A stretch of 64,000 nt of DNA from JADJOY01 sp046331705 [NCBI: bacterium]. GTDB lineage: Bacteria; JADJOY01. Position numbers and translations under genes: made by a program. The stretch is taken from NCBI GenBank assembly GCA_046331705.1, contig JAXLQJ010000021.1, positions 1-64,000 of the forward strand. The letters run 5' to 3'. Of the stretch, positions 26,182 to 36,060 are shown in pieces; within the stretch, counting starts at the first letter, position 1; each line of letters begins with the position of its first letter. The notes below the pieces were generated by a model, which saw nothing but the letters and a program-made list of their open reading frames with translations, was not told the origin of the DNA and made no database searches.

Positions 26182-27828
26182 ATGAGCGAGGAAGCGAAGA
26201 AGCCCGCAGCGCCGAGCGTTCGCAGCATGCGCGAGCTGGTGGCCGAGATCGAGGAGCTGAAGCGCGACGCGCTTCGGCTCGGCGACGAGAAGCACGTCCA
26301 GCGCCAGCGCGACAAGGGCAAGATGAACTGCCGCGAACGCATCGAGGCACTGTTCGACGCGGGCACGTTCCAGGAATTCGGCGTGCTCGCGTATCACCAC
26401 CCCAAGCCCGAGAACGCGCGCACGCCGGCGGACGGTGTCGTCACCGGCTACGGCAAGGTCGACGGTCGCTGGGTGGCGTGCGCGGCCTACGACTTCACGG
26501 TGATGGGCGGCTCGATCGGCGAGACCGGCGAACGCAAGGTCACCGAGCTGCGCGAGATGGTGTGCAAGTGGCGCATCCCCATCGTGTGGCTCATCGACTC
26601 GGCGGGCGCACGCATCCACACCGAAGGCGGCTTCGGCGGGATGATGGCGCGCGGCGAGGGGGATCTGCGCAAGGAAGCACGGCGCACCGGCATTGGCGCC
26701 TCGATCTTCGCGTACTCGGGGGCGCTCTTCCGCGAGCAGTCGATCCTGTCGGGCGTGATCCCGCAGGTGTGCGCGATGATGGGCCCGGGCGCGGCGGGAA
26801 CGGCGTACATCCCGGGCCTCGCGGATTTCGTGCCGATGGTGAAGGGCACCAGCTCCATGGGGCTGGGCGGGCCGTACCTCGTGAAGGCCGCCGTGGGCGA
26901 GGACATCACCGAGGAAGACCTCGGCTCGAAGCTCCACAACACCAAGAGCGGTGTGGCCGATCTCGAGGTGGCGGACGACGCGGCGTGCATCGCGGCCATC
27001 CGCGACTACCTCTCGTACTTCCCCGCGAACGCCGAGGAGCAGCCGGCGGTGGTGCCTTGCGACGATCCCGTCGAGCGCGCCGACGAAGAGCTGCTGGACA
27101 TCGTCCCCGTGGAGCCGCGCAAGGTCTACGACGTCAAGAAGGTCATCAAGCGCCTCGCCGACCACGGCAAGCTCTTCGAGATGAAGCCCCTCTTCGCGCG
27201 GAACCTGGTGACGGCGTTCGTGCGAATCGGTGGTCGCACCGCCGGCGTCGTCGCCAACAACCCGATGTTCTACGGCGGCGTCCTCGACGTGGACGCCTCG
27301 GACAAGGGCGCGCGCTTCATCAACCTGTGCGACGCCTTCAACATCCCGCTGGTCTTCTTGATGGACACGCCAGGCTTCCTGATCGGCACCAAGGCCGAGG
27401 AGCAAGGCATCATCCGGCACGGCGCCAAGATGGTGCACGCGGTGTCGTGCGCCACCGTGCCCAAGCTGACGGTGGTGCTGCGCAAGGGCTACGGCGCTGG
27501 CTACTACGCCATGTGCGGCAAGGGCTACGAGCCGGATCACATCGTGGCCTGGCCCACCGCCGAGATCAGCGTGATGGGGCCCGAGGGCATGGTCTCGATC
27601 TTCGCGCGGAAGCTGCTCGCCGCGCAGGAGGATCCGGCGCCGCTCGCCAAGTTCCTCGCCGACAAGATCCGCGAGACCATCGACCCCGTGATCGCCGCCG
27701 GCTGGGGCTACATCGACGACATCATCGACCCACGCCAGACCCGCAAGGTCCTCGCCACGCTCCTCGAGCTCACCCGCAACAAGACCGTCCAGCGCCCCTA
27801 CCGCAAACACGGCGTCGTGCCGGTTTGA
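26182..27828 (+). CDS. Acyl-CoA carboxylase, carboxyltransferase (beta) subunit
   Basis: This 548-residue protein has the two crotonase-like carboxyltransferase halves of PccB/MccB/GcdA-type enzymes, which move CO2 from carboxybiotin to an acyl-CoA. The first half has GGSIGETGERKVTELRE, IDSAGARIHTEGGFGGM and GPGAAGTAYIPGLADF. The second has VVANNPMFYGGVLDVDASDK, LMDTPGFLIGTKAEEQGII and YGAGYYAMCGKGYEPD. ATG 26182 has AGGAG six bases upstream. No biotin carboxylase or biotin carrier is beside it, so its partners are elsewhere. The substrate (propionyl-, methylcrotonyl- or another acyl-CoA) is uncertain. Confidence 0.9.
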   Translation: MSEEAKKPAAPSVRSMRELVAEIEELKRDALRLGDEKHVQRQRDKGKMNCRERIEALFDAGTFQEFGVLAYHHPKPENARTPADGVVTGYGKVDGRWVACAAYDFTVMGGSIGETGERKVTELREMVCKWRIPIVWLIDSAGARIHTEGGFGGMMARGEGDLRKEARRTGIGASIFAYSGALFREQSILSGVIPQVCAMMGPGAAGTAYIPGLADFVPMVKGTSSMGLGGPYLVKAAVGEDITEEDLGSKLHNTKSGVADLEVADDAACIAAIRDYLSYFPANAEEQPAVVPCDDPVERADEELLDIVPVEPRKVYDVKKVIKRLADHGKLFEMKPLFARNLVTAFVRIGGRTAGVVANNPMFYGGVLDVDASDKGARFINLCDAFNIPLVFLMDTPGFLIGTKAEEQGIIRHGAKMVHAVSCATVPKLTVVLRKGYGAGYYAMCGKGYEPDHIVAWPTAEISVMGPEGMVSIFARKLLAAQEDPAPLAKFLADKIRETIDPVIAAGWGYIDDIIDPRQTRKVLATLLELTRNKTVQRPYRKHGVVPV

Positions 27829-27865
27829 CCTGCTCGGGGTGGCGTGGAAGCCGCATGACGGCGTA

Positions 27866-27891
27866 GCGCCGGGGGATCCGTCCCCCGGCGC
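27866..27891. terminator. Hairpin between convergent genes, possible bidirectional terminator
   Basis: A perfect 11-bp stem (GCGCCGGGGGA pairing with TCCCCCGGCGC) around a TCCG loop lies between the carboxylase stop (27828) and the convergent 5'-nucleotidase stop (27897). There is no T-run on either side, so intrinsic termination is plausible but not certain. Confidence 0.5.
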
Positions 27892-27896
27892 GCGCG

Positions 27897-29429
27897 TCAG
27901 GGCTTGGTGGGATAGGTGGCGCGCAGCTCGTCGATGGCGATCTGGCGCACGTCGCGAAGCTCTTCGATCTCGTGGACCTGTGGGTTGTCGCGCTTCAGGA
28001 ATCCCAGGTTGATCTCGCCGCCGGTGAGCAGGAACGCGGGCAGCGCCACGCGGTAGCGCGCCTGGGGGTCGATCGCCTCGTCGCCGACGAGCCAGCCGCG
28101 CTCGTCATGGCGAACGCCCCAGGTGTGCAGGTAGCCGCCCAACCCTTGGTTGTGATCGCCGGCGTCGAGAACCCGAGCGAGCAGCTCGCCCTCGAAGACC
28201 GCCTTCACCACGCGCCCGCCGAACGGCAGGATGCGGATCACGTCGTACTCGGTGATCGGCCCCGCGGGGACCACGTCGTCGATGCGAACCGAGCCGCCGT
28301 TGAGCAACGCCACGTCGGCGTCCTTCGCTTCCCGCGCCATCCCCGCCACCAGGATCTGGGTGAGGCGACCGGGAGCGTTGCGAACCGTGGACTCGCGACC
28401 GTCGAGCGGCTCGGTGGTCGTGGTCACCACGGACTCGGGCGAGAAGCCGTCCTTGCGAAACGCCTCGAACGCCGTCGCCGTCCACTTCTTCACGACCTCC
28501 TCGACCGCTGGCGCGGACGGCACGGCATCGTCGATCACGCGCAACCGCGACGAGACCTCGGGGCGGGTGCCCGGCGCGCCGATCTCGAGCGTGACCACGG
28601 CCAGCGTGCGCACGTTCGCGTCCGCCTTGATGATCGGCACGAGACGCGGGCCGCGGCGCAGCTCCCAGTTCTCGTGCTCGTGCCCGCCGAGCACGACGTC
28701 GATCTCGGGCACCTTCGTCACCAGCTCGGTGTCGCCCGCGAGCGAGAGGTGCGTGAGCGCGACGATCGCATCGACCTGGCCCGCGAGGCGATCGACCTCC
28801 GCACGCGCCGCCAGGATCGGGTCGCGGTAGCGCACCCACTCGTTCTTGGTCGCGGGGATCGTCACGCCGACGAGCCCGAGCCTCACCGTTCGGCCACCCG
28901 CCTCGACCGGCACCACCGCCGACGTGGGCACTCCCGCGAAAGGCTCACCCTTCACGTCCGTGACGTTGCTCGAGACCAGCCGGAACTTGGACTCGGCGAG
29001 GCGCGCGCGAAACGCGGCTTCGGACACGTCGAACTCGTGATTGCCGAAGGTCGCCCAGTCCAGTCCGCTCGCGTTCAGCACCTCGACCATCTGTCGGCCC
29101 GCGAGCGGCTTGCCGTCGATGCGCGCGGTGCCGAGCGCGGAGGGCGACAGATAGTCGCCGCCGAGCGTGGTGAGCACCGGCGGCTGCGCGCGGCGGAGCT
29201 CGGCGAACACCGTCGCCACCCGCGCCAGGCCGCCGTACTTGCCGCCCTCCACGGCGCCGATCTCGTAGATGTCGTTGAGATGGACCAACGTCACTCGGAC
29301 CGGCTTCGTTGCGCCGTCCGGCTGCGCGAGCGCCTGCCCCGCGACGGCGAGCACGCACGTCGCGACCACGCAGAGCGCGCGGCGCACGAGCGCGGGAAGC
29401 GGGCGACGCCGTGCCATCGAGAGGCTCAT
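27897..29429 (-). CDS. Periplasmic 5'-nucleotidase/UshA-family metallophosphatase
   Basis: This 510-residue protein has an N-terminal signal peptide (residues 1-36, ending near GQALAQ). The calcineurin-type metallophosphatase domain shows VHLNDIYEI, GGDYLSP, FGNHEFD, ALTHLSLAGD and VLGGHEHE. A 5'-nucleotidase C-terminal domain from about residue 320 has LLNGGSVRIDD and the substrate-stacking region RILPFGGRVV. Such enzymes hydrolyse nucleotides or cyclic nucleotides in the periplasm. Its ATG overlaps the efp stop by 4 bp, so it is the second gene of an efp operon, an unusual pairing. Confidence 0.88.
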   Translation of the reverse strand: MSLSMARRRPLPALVRRALCVVATCVLAVAGQALAQPDGATKPVRVTLVHLNDIYEIGAVEGGKYGGLARVATVFAELRRAQPPVLTTLGGDYLSPSALGTARIDGKPLAGRQMVEVLNASGLDWATFGNHEFDVSEAAFRARLAESKFRLVSSNVTDVKGEPFAGVPTSAVVPVEAGGRTVRLGLVGVTIPATKNEWVRYRDPILAARAEVDRLAGQVDAIVALTHLSLAGDTELVTKVPEIDVVLGGHEHENWELRRGPRLVPIIKADANVRTLAVVTLEIGAPGTRPEVSSRLRVIDDAVPSAPAVEEVVKKWTATAFEAFRKDGFSPESVVTTTTEPLDGRESTVRNAPGRLTQILVAGMAREAKDADVALLNGGSVRIDDVVPAGPITEYDVIRILPFGGRVVKAVFEGELLARVLDAGDHNQGLGGYLHTWGVRHDERGWLVGDEAIDPQARYRVALPAFLLTGGEINLGFLKRDNPQVHEIEELRDVRQIAIDELRATYPTKP

Positions 29430-30001
29430 TCGCGTCTCCCGCGCGAGAGGTAGCGGGCCTCGCGGGTGTCGACCTTCACCACCTCGCCGCTCTCGAGGTA
29501 GGCCGGCACCTGGATCACGATCCCGGTCGAGAGCTTCGCGGGCTTGGTCTGTGCTTGCGCGCTCGCGCCCTTCACCACCGGCGCGGTCTCCACGATCTCG
29601 AGCTCGACGGTGTTGGGCAGCTCGATCGAGATCACCTCGTCGTTGAAGAGCACCGAGCGGATGTCGCCGAGCCCGTCGGTGAGGTAACCGGTCACGTCGC
29701 CCAGGTCCTCCGCGCTCAGCGCGAACTGGTCGTACGACTGGGCATCCATGAAGTGGTAGCCGTCGCGGTCCTGATAGAGGAACTGCACGGGGCGCAGCTC
29801 CACGTTCGGCTCCTCGACCTTGTCGCCGCCCCGGAAGGTCTTGTCGAAGACCTGCCCGGTCCTCAGGTTGCGCACCTTCACCTTGGTGAGCGAGCTGGCG
29901 CCGCGTGCGGAAGGTGGCTGCACGTGGACGTCGACGATGACGAAAGGCTCGCCGTCGAGCTGGACGCGAACGCCGCGCTTGAAATCGCTGGTGGAGATCA
30001 T
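29426..30001 (-). CDS. efp: Translation elongation factor P
   Basis: This 191-residue protein has the standard three-domain EF-P layout and relieves ribosome stalling at polyproline. MISTSDFKRGVRVQLDGEPF is the normal N-terminus. The domain I tip loop reads QPPSARGASS with arginine (R33) where E. coli has the modified lysine K34. The C-terminus keeps STGIVIQVPAYLESGEVVKV, matching the family signature. A Lys-less tip excludes EpmA-type lysylation. EarP-type arginine rhamnosylation or no modification are the alternatives, and no earP, epmA or epmB is in the window. Confidence 0.95.
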   Translation of the reverse strand: MISTSDFKRGVRVQLDGEPFVIVDVHVQPPSARGASSLTKVKVRNLRTGQVFDKTFRGGDKVEEPNVELRPVQFLYQDRDGYHFMDAQSYDQFALSAEDLGDVTGYLTDGLGDIRSVLFNDEVISIELPNTVELEIVETAPVVKGASAQAQTKPAKLSTGIVIQVPAYLESGEVVKVDTREARYLSRGRRE

Positions 30002-30131
30002 CGTGTCACCGACTCCTCGAGTGGAGAGGCCGAGCGCCCGCTCGGCGTGAGAGCGCCAAGCATGGACCGCAGGGCGCGCGCGGCGTCAACAGCGCCGCGC
30101 GGACGCCGAGCCTGCGAGCGGCGCGGCGCGG

Positions 30132-30161
30132 TTGCTCCGAGCGAGGGCACCTCCGTATCAT
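30132..30161 (+). promoter_or_regulatory. Possible promoter for the subtilisin-like protease
   Basis: TTGCTC (30132-30137), an 18-base spacer and TATCAT (30156-30161) lie in the divergent gap between efp and the protease. This would leave a 5' leader of about 130 bases. Moderate match only. Confidence 0.35.
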
Positions 30162-30296
30162 CGAAGGTACCGAACAAGCAGCGGACGCGATCACCCCGGG
30201 GCGGGCGGGCTCGGGTGTCGCATTCGCTTATTCAACGGCTCGCACGAGCCGGTCCGCCGGGTGGGCGGACCTCGAGCTTCAGGGAGGGGATTGCTC

Positions 30297-31922
<1,626 letters not shown>

Positions 31923-31945
31923 CGCACGCGCGCGGCGGGCACACC

Positions 31946-31988
31946 ACGGCCGGCGGCCTTCGGGCCGCCGGCCGTTTCTTTTTCTTTT
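31946..31988 (+). terminator. Strong Rho-independent terminator
   Basis: A perfect 13-bp stem (31946-31958 with 31963-31975) is capped by a TTCG tetraloop and followed by a T-rich tract at 31976-31988. It lies 24 bp after the protease stop. The pyrimidine-rich tract is on the plus strand, so it ends the protease transcript. Confidence 0.9.
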
Positions 31989-32028
31989 CGGGACACGCGC
32001 AACGCGGTCGACGTTCGCCGCTCGGGGA

Positions 32029-33171
32029 TCAGCCGAAGAGGAACGCAGCGGCTCGGCGCCAGGTGTCCTCGAACGATGCGGCGGTGAAGCGCGTGCCGCT
32101 CGACAGCCAATCGTGGTGGATCGGGCTCAGCCGCTCGCCGTCGAAGTGTCCGAGGACGTCGAGATGATCGGCCCAGACCGCCGCGATGACCTTGCCCCAC
32201 GGCTGCGAGAGCGTCGGCACGACACCGTCGTTGTCGCTCGGCCGGGGGAGGCCGCCGAAGCCCACCCTGAGCGCCGCGAGCTGGGCCGTGTCGAAGCTCT
32301 CGGGCGAGACGTCCGCCGCCCGTGCGGTGACTCGGTGGAGCGCCACGAACACTGCGTGCGACGCGAGTGCCGTCGGGCTCGGCCCCACGCGCAAGGCGGT
32401 GCCCACTCCGGGGGCTCGCGCGCGACAGACGATCGATCCGTAGCGAACACCCGGGCGAGCCGTGATTGCCGCATTGAGGAGATCGATGCCCTCCGGCGTG
32501 AGCTGCGTGACGAGCGCATTCTCGGAGGCCACTTGCCGCAGGAACGCCACGATCTCGCGGCGGCGCTCCGCCGAGAACCCGCGCAGCACTTGCTCCTCGA
32601 GGGCGTGGAAGATCCCGCCGGCGAGCCCCAGCTCGCGGTCGACGCGTCGGGCGACCCGCGCGAGCGTCGCCAGCGTCCACACCGGCAGCGGCCCCGCGCC
32701 GAGCACCGCGATCGTCGCCAGCGAGAGCGCGCTCAAGAGCTCGCGACCGAAGAGCGTGCGGAAGAATGCCGCTGCCGGGGTCCCGCGATGCGGCGTCGCG
32801 ACGGTGAGGACCGTGCGCACCCGCCCAGCCCAGCGCTCGACATCGTTCCCATCCGGCGCATCGGGTCCTCGAGCGAGGGACACGCCGGGGCTCACGAGCA
32901 AGCGCGCGTCCAGCCCGCCGGTGGAATGGCCGACGAGATGGATCGGCCCGTCCTCCGACGCGTGCTCGACGATCGCGTCGAGCAGTGCTCGAGCGCGTGC
33001 CCGGATCGACGCGGTGGGCGGCACCGCCACGTCGCGGATCACGAGCCGGACGCCCGCGCGCTCGGCGTCGCGCGCCAGCGCACGCCGCACGTGCGCGAAG
33101 TAATCCAGCTCGCCGAGGTTGGTGAACCCGAAGAATCCGGGAATCAGGAACGCGTGGTGAAGCTCGGCCAT
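32029..33171 (-). CDS. Alpha/beta-hydrolase, lipase/esterase-like
   Basis: This 380-residue protein has the nucleophile elbow GHSTGGLDAR with Ser near residue 83, the opening HHAFLIPGFFGF typical of lipases, a probable catalytic Asp in RPSDNDGVVPTLSQPWG and a probable His in DHLDVLGHFDG. No signal peptide is visible, so the product is probably cytoplasmic. It is the last gene of a minus-strand group with an LnmK-like protein and two radical SAM enzymes. A role in hydrolysing acyl or glycerol esters from that pathway is possible but unproven. Confidence 0.72.
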   Translation of the reverse strand: MAELHHAFLIPGFFGFTNLGELDYFAHVRRALARDAERAGVRLVIRDVAVPPTASIRARARALLDAIVEHASEDGPIHLVGHSTGGLDARLLVSPGVSLARGPDAPDGNDVERWAGRVRTVLTVATPHRGTPAAAFFRTLFGRELLSALSLATIAVLGAGPLPVWTLATLARVARRVDRELGLAGGIFHALEEQVLRGFSAERRREIVAFLRQVASENALVTQLTPEGIDLLNAAITARPGVRYGSIVCRARAPGVGTALRVGPSPTALASHAVFVALHRVTARAADVSPESFDTAQLAALRVGFGGLPRPSDNDGVVPTLSQPWGKVIAAVWADHLDVLGHFDGERLSPIHHDWLSSGTRFTAASFEDTWRRAAAFLFG

Positions 33172-33245
33172 GGCCCTACCCCATCGCCACGCGCGCGGCG
33201 CGCGGCGGCCGCAGCCGCGGCGCGCTCAGCCGGATCGTCGCCGGC

Positions 33246-34268
33246 TCAGGCGAGGCTCGCCAGCGCGTCCATGAGCCCCGCTTCCTCGAGCGTCTTGCCG
33301 TAGATCACCTTCTCCACCGTCGAGACCATCATCTTGCGCCGGTCGGAGCGTCGGAACATCTCGAAATTGAGGAAGAAGCGGATGGGATTGGCGGGGGCTC
33401 GCACGGCCTTGAGCCAGGGGTTCTCGATCCACGCGTCCATGTACACGTCCACCGAGTCGTCGGGAGTGACGTTCGAGAGGTAGGCGCTCTGGCGACGCAC
33501 CACGGTGCGCAGGTCCAGCAGATGATGATCGAAGCGGATGCGGGTCTTGGTCGAGAGCAGCTCGCGCTCGGCGAGATCGAGGATCGTCGGATAGTTGGCG
33601 AAGTAGAGCAGCCCCACGCCGTTGAGATCGCGGTCCGGCAGCGGCTGGTAGCTGGTGTGCAAACGCTCGTCGTTGAGCGGGCTCATGATCTTCGGCGCGA
33701 CCTTGAACCGCCCGTTCTCGTGGGCGTTCATCATGAGCGTGTAGGAATCGAAGAAATCCTTGGCGCGGGGGATCTTCGCCATGCCGGGGTGCGCGGGTAC
33801 GCCCTTCTTGAGCCAGCTCGCGCCCTGGAACATGAGCACGAAGGTGTTGGAGGTGCGGACGTACGGGATGCCGAGCTTCACCGCCGCGGCGCCGTCCGGA
33901 AGGGCGACCTTCTTCTCCTCCGGCCACTCGTACGGATAGAGGAAGTGGTAGCCGTCGAGCATCGAGTTGTTGTCCCAGCTCTGCAGCGTGTTGACCAGGG
34001 TCAGCCGGTCGTTCTCGCCGAAGTGCGCCATCGGCGTCTTCTCGGGGAACACGACGTCGACGTAGAAGAACGTGGCGTAGAGGCGGTTGAGCTGGTCGTC
34101 CTTGACGTCCCGGCTGTCGACGCCGGTGAGCCGCGCCATGTGCAGCCAGCGGATGTCGCCCACGACCTTGAGCAACGGCGTCTCCGCCAGGTTGTTGCGG
34201 CCGGTGTGCGACATGCCGATCTCCAGATCGGCCCACATCGTCCCGGCTTCGTCGATTGGATGGTCCAC
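33246..34268 (-). CDS. LnmK/Pnap_2097-like biosynthetic protein
   Basis: This 340-residue protein opens with a block (IGMSHTGRNNLAETPLLKVV) that resembles the start of LnmK N-terminal-domain and Pnap_2097-family proteins, predicted double-hotdog enzymes. LnmK is a methylmalonyl-transferring and decarboxylating enzyme in leinamycin biosynthesis. The start is GTG 34268, with GAGGAG eight bases upstream. The rest contains segments such as YLSNVTPDDSVDVYMDAWIE, as expected of a second hotdog. I recognise the family by pattern only, so this assignment is moderate. Confidence 0.55.
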   Translation of the reverse strand: MDHPIDEAGTMWADLEIGMSHTGRNNLAETPLLKVVGDIRWLHMARLTGVDSRDVKDDQLNRLYATFFYVDVVFPEKTPMAHFGENDRLTLVNTLQSWDNNSMLDGYHFLYPYEWPEEKKVALPDGAAAVKLGIPYVRTSNTFVLMFQGASWLKKGVPAHPGMAKIPRAKDFFDSYTLMMNAHENGRFKVAPKIMSPLNDERLHTSYQPLPDRDLNGVGLLYFANYPTILDLAERELLSTKTRIRFDHHLLDLRTVVRRQSAYLSNVTPDDSVDVYMDAWIENPWLKAVRAPANPIRFFLNFEMFRRSDRRKMMVSTVEKVIYGKTLEEAGLMDALASLA

Positions 34269-34521
34269 GGTTCGCTCTCCTCGCTCGCGGGCGACTCGCT
34301 TGGCGGACCGAGCTTAGCCCGAAATCCCCAGCCGTCTTCTACTGCGCCCGATGATTCCCCGCGAGACCGCGGGGGACTCGTTCACGGCGGCCCTCGCCGT
34401 ACGACCGGCGACTCGCCGGTCCCGCAACGGGCCCGTCCGAGGCATCCGGGCTTGGCAGGCGTTGGCGCGCCAGCGACGCCGCGCGATCGGTGCGGTGCGG
34501 CCGCTCGGACCGCGGCGCGCG

Positions 34522-36051
34522 TCAGGCGGGCAACGGCGCGCGGCGGCGAACGAGCGCCGGCACGCGCTCGCGCAGCCACTCGGCCACGTAATGGCGGTAA
34601 TGCTTCGTGTAGCGATGCAGGATCGCTTCCGAGCGGTGGTCCTTGGTGCGGTTGAGCCAGCGCAGGATGAGGTACGAGACCCGCGGGAACCACAGATTGG
34701 GCAGGAAGCGGTAGAGACGCCGATCGAGGATCGCGTCGACGGTGCTGGGCTTCAGGAACGGAAGCAGCACGAACAGTGTGTAGAACTTGCGCGCGCTGGC
34801 GCTCGGCAAGCTGCCGCCGGTGGCGATCGACTTCCCGCCCTCGCCGCGATGGAAGCGATCGCGCGTGGCGTCGTCGATGTGCCCCAGGCGGTGGGCCACG
34901 TCCACCATCTCGGTCTTCGGGTAGTACTTGAGCCAGTAGAACTTGAGGATGTCGGGACGCAGCTCGTTGTAGAAGCGCGCCATCTCGACGAGGTGCTCTT
35001 CGCGCTCGCCCGGCGTCGACACGATGTTCTCGGCGGCCACGGTGATGCCGTGCGATTTGAGGCAGCGGATGCCGCGTGCGATCTCCTCGTTGGTGTCCTT
35101 GCGAAGCATGATCTCGCGGCGCATCTCCTCGTTCACCGCCTGGACGCCGATGTCCACCTTCACGCAGCCGGCCTCGGCGAGCAGCGCGATGCGGCGCTCC
35201 TGCAGGAAGCCCGGATAGAGACAGGCCATGAACGGCAGGCCGATCTCGCGCTTGTAGCGGGACGCGAACTCCTCGAGCCACGAGTCCTTGAGGGCGAAGA
35301 TCTCGTCGTAGAAGTTGACCTCGGCCGGCTGATGGCGAGCGATCGCGTGGCGCAGCTCGGCCATCACGCTGTCCACCGAGCGCGTGCGGCTCCAGCTCTG
35401 GCCCTTGTACTCGCGGTGGTAGACGTTGTTGTTGCAGAACGTGCAGCGCAGCGGGCACCCGCGCGACGCCATCACGGTGTAGAGGTCACGGCTCGAGATC
35501 GAGGTGTCGCGGTAGAGGTCCTTGTCGGGAAACGGCAGGATGTCGAGATCGTCGATGAGCGGGCGCTTCTCGTTGATGCGGAGCGTCCCGCCGCGCTTGT
35601 AGCCGAGATTGCGCACGGCGGTGAAATCGCGGTCGTGCTCCAGGCAATCCAGAAGCTCGACGAAGGCGTCCTCACCCTCTCCCGTGACCACGAAGTCGCA
35701 GCACGGCTGCTCGAGCACCACGTCGGGAACGCTGGTGACGTGGATGCCGCCGACGACGATCGGTACGTGCGGAAGGCGCCGCTTGATCTCGGCGGCGCGG
35801 CTCAGGAACCACCAGTAGCGGTCGCTCACGAGCGAGAAGCACACGACCTCCGGATCGAGCGCGACGACGCGGTCGATCACCTGCCGCGCGCGATCGAAGA
35901 ACGGCGCCAGGAACGGCAGGTCGGTGAACTGGTCGTCGAAGAGGCAGGGATCGAAGGCGAGCGCGGTCGAGTGCCCCGCCTGTCGCGCCACCGCCGACAG
36001 GTACTCGATTCCCAGGTTCTCGAAGGCTGGGTAGACGAAGGCGACGCGCAT
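34522..36051 (-). CDS. B12-binding-type radical SAM protein
   Basis: This 509-residue protein has an N-terminal Rossmann-like cobalamin-binding region (residues 1-150, VAFVYPAFENLGIEYLSAVA and VVGGIHVTSVPD). A radical SAM domain follows with the CxxxCxxC cluster motif in RGCPLRCTFCNNN near residue 195 and DIGVQAVNEEMRREI near 290. The C-terminal 130 residues are basic and helical. The class includes cobalamin-dependent methylases and C-C bond forming enzymes. It lies 9 bp from the upstream radical SAM gene, so they are co-transcribed and probably act on the same substrate. Confidence 0.85.
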   Translation of the reverse strand: MRVAFVYPAFENLGIEYLSAVARQAGHSTALAFDPCLFDDQFTDLPFLAPFFDRARQVIDRVVALDPEVVCFSLVSDRYWWFLSRAAEIKRRLPHVPIVVGGIHVTSVPDVVLEQPCCDFVVTGEGEDAFVELLDCLEHDRDFTAVRNLGYKRGGTLRINEKRPLIDDLDILPFPDKDLYRDTSISSRDLYTVMASRGCPLRCTFCNNNVYHREYKGQSWSRTRSVDSVMAELRHAIARHQPAEVNFYDEIFALKDSWLEEFASRYKREIGLPFMACLYPGFLQERRIALLAEAGCVKVDIGVQAVNEEMRREIMLRKDTNEEIARGIRCLKSHGITVAAENIVSTPGEREEHLVEMARFYNELRPDILKFYWLKYYPKTEMVDVAHRLGHIDDATRDRFHRGEGGKSIATGGSLPSASARKFYTLFVLLPFLKPSTVDAILDRRLYRFLPNLWFPRVSYLILRWLNRTKDHRSEAILHRYTKHYRHYVAEWLRERVPALVRRRAPLPA

Positions 36052-36060
36052 CGTGGACCG

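Noticed and set aside
25951-27810. 619-residue minus-strand open frame over the carboxylase
   Set aside because: Antisense shadow of a high-GC gene. The plus strand encodes a complete carboxyltransferase with clear motifs.
34403-34421. GC-rich inverted repeat in the gap before the B12 radical SAM gene
   Set aside because: No T-run and no second copy. Probably chance in very GC-rich DNA.
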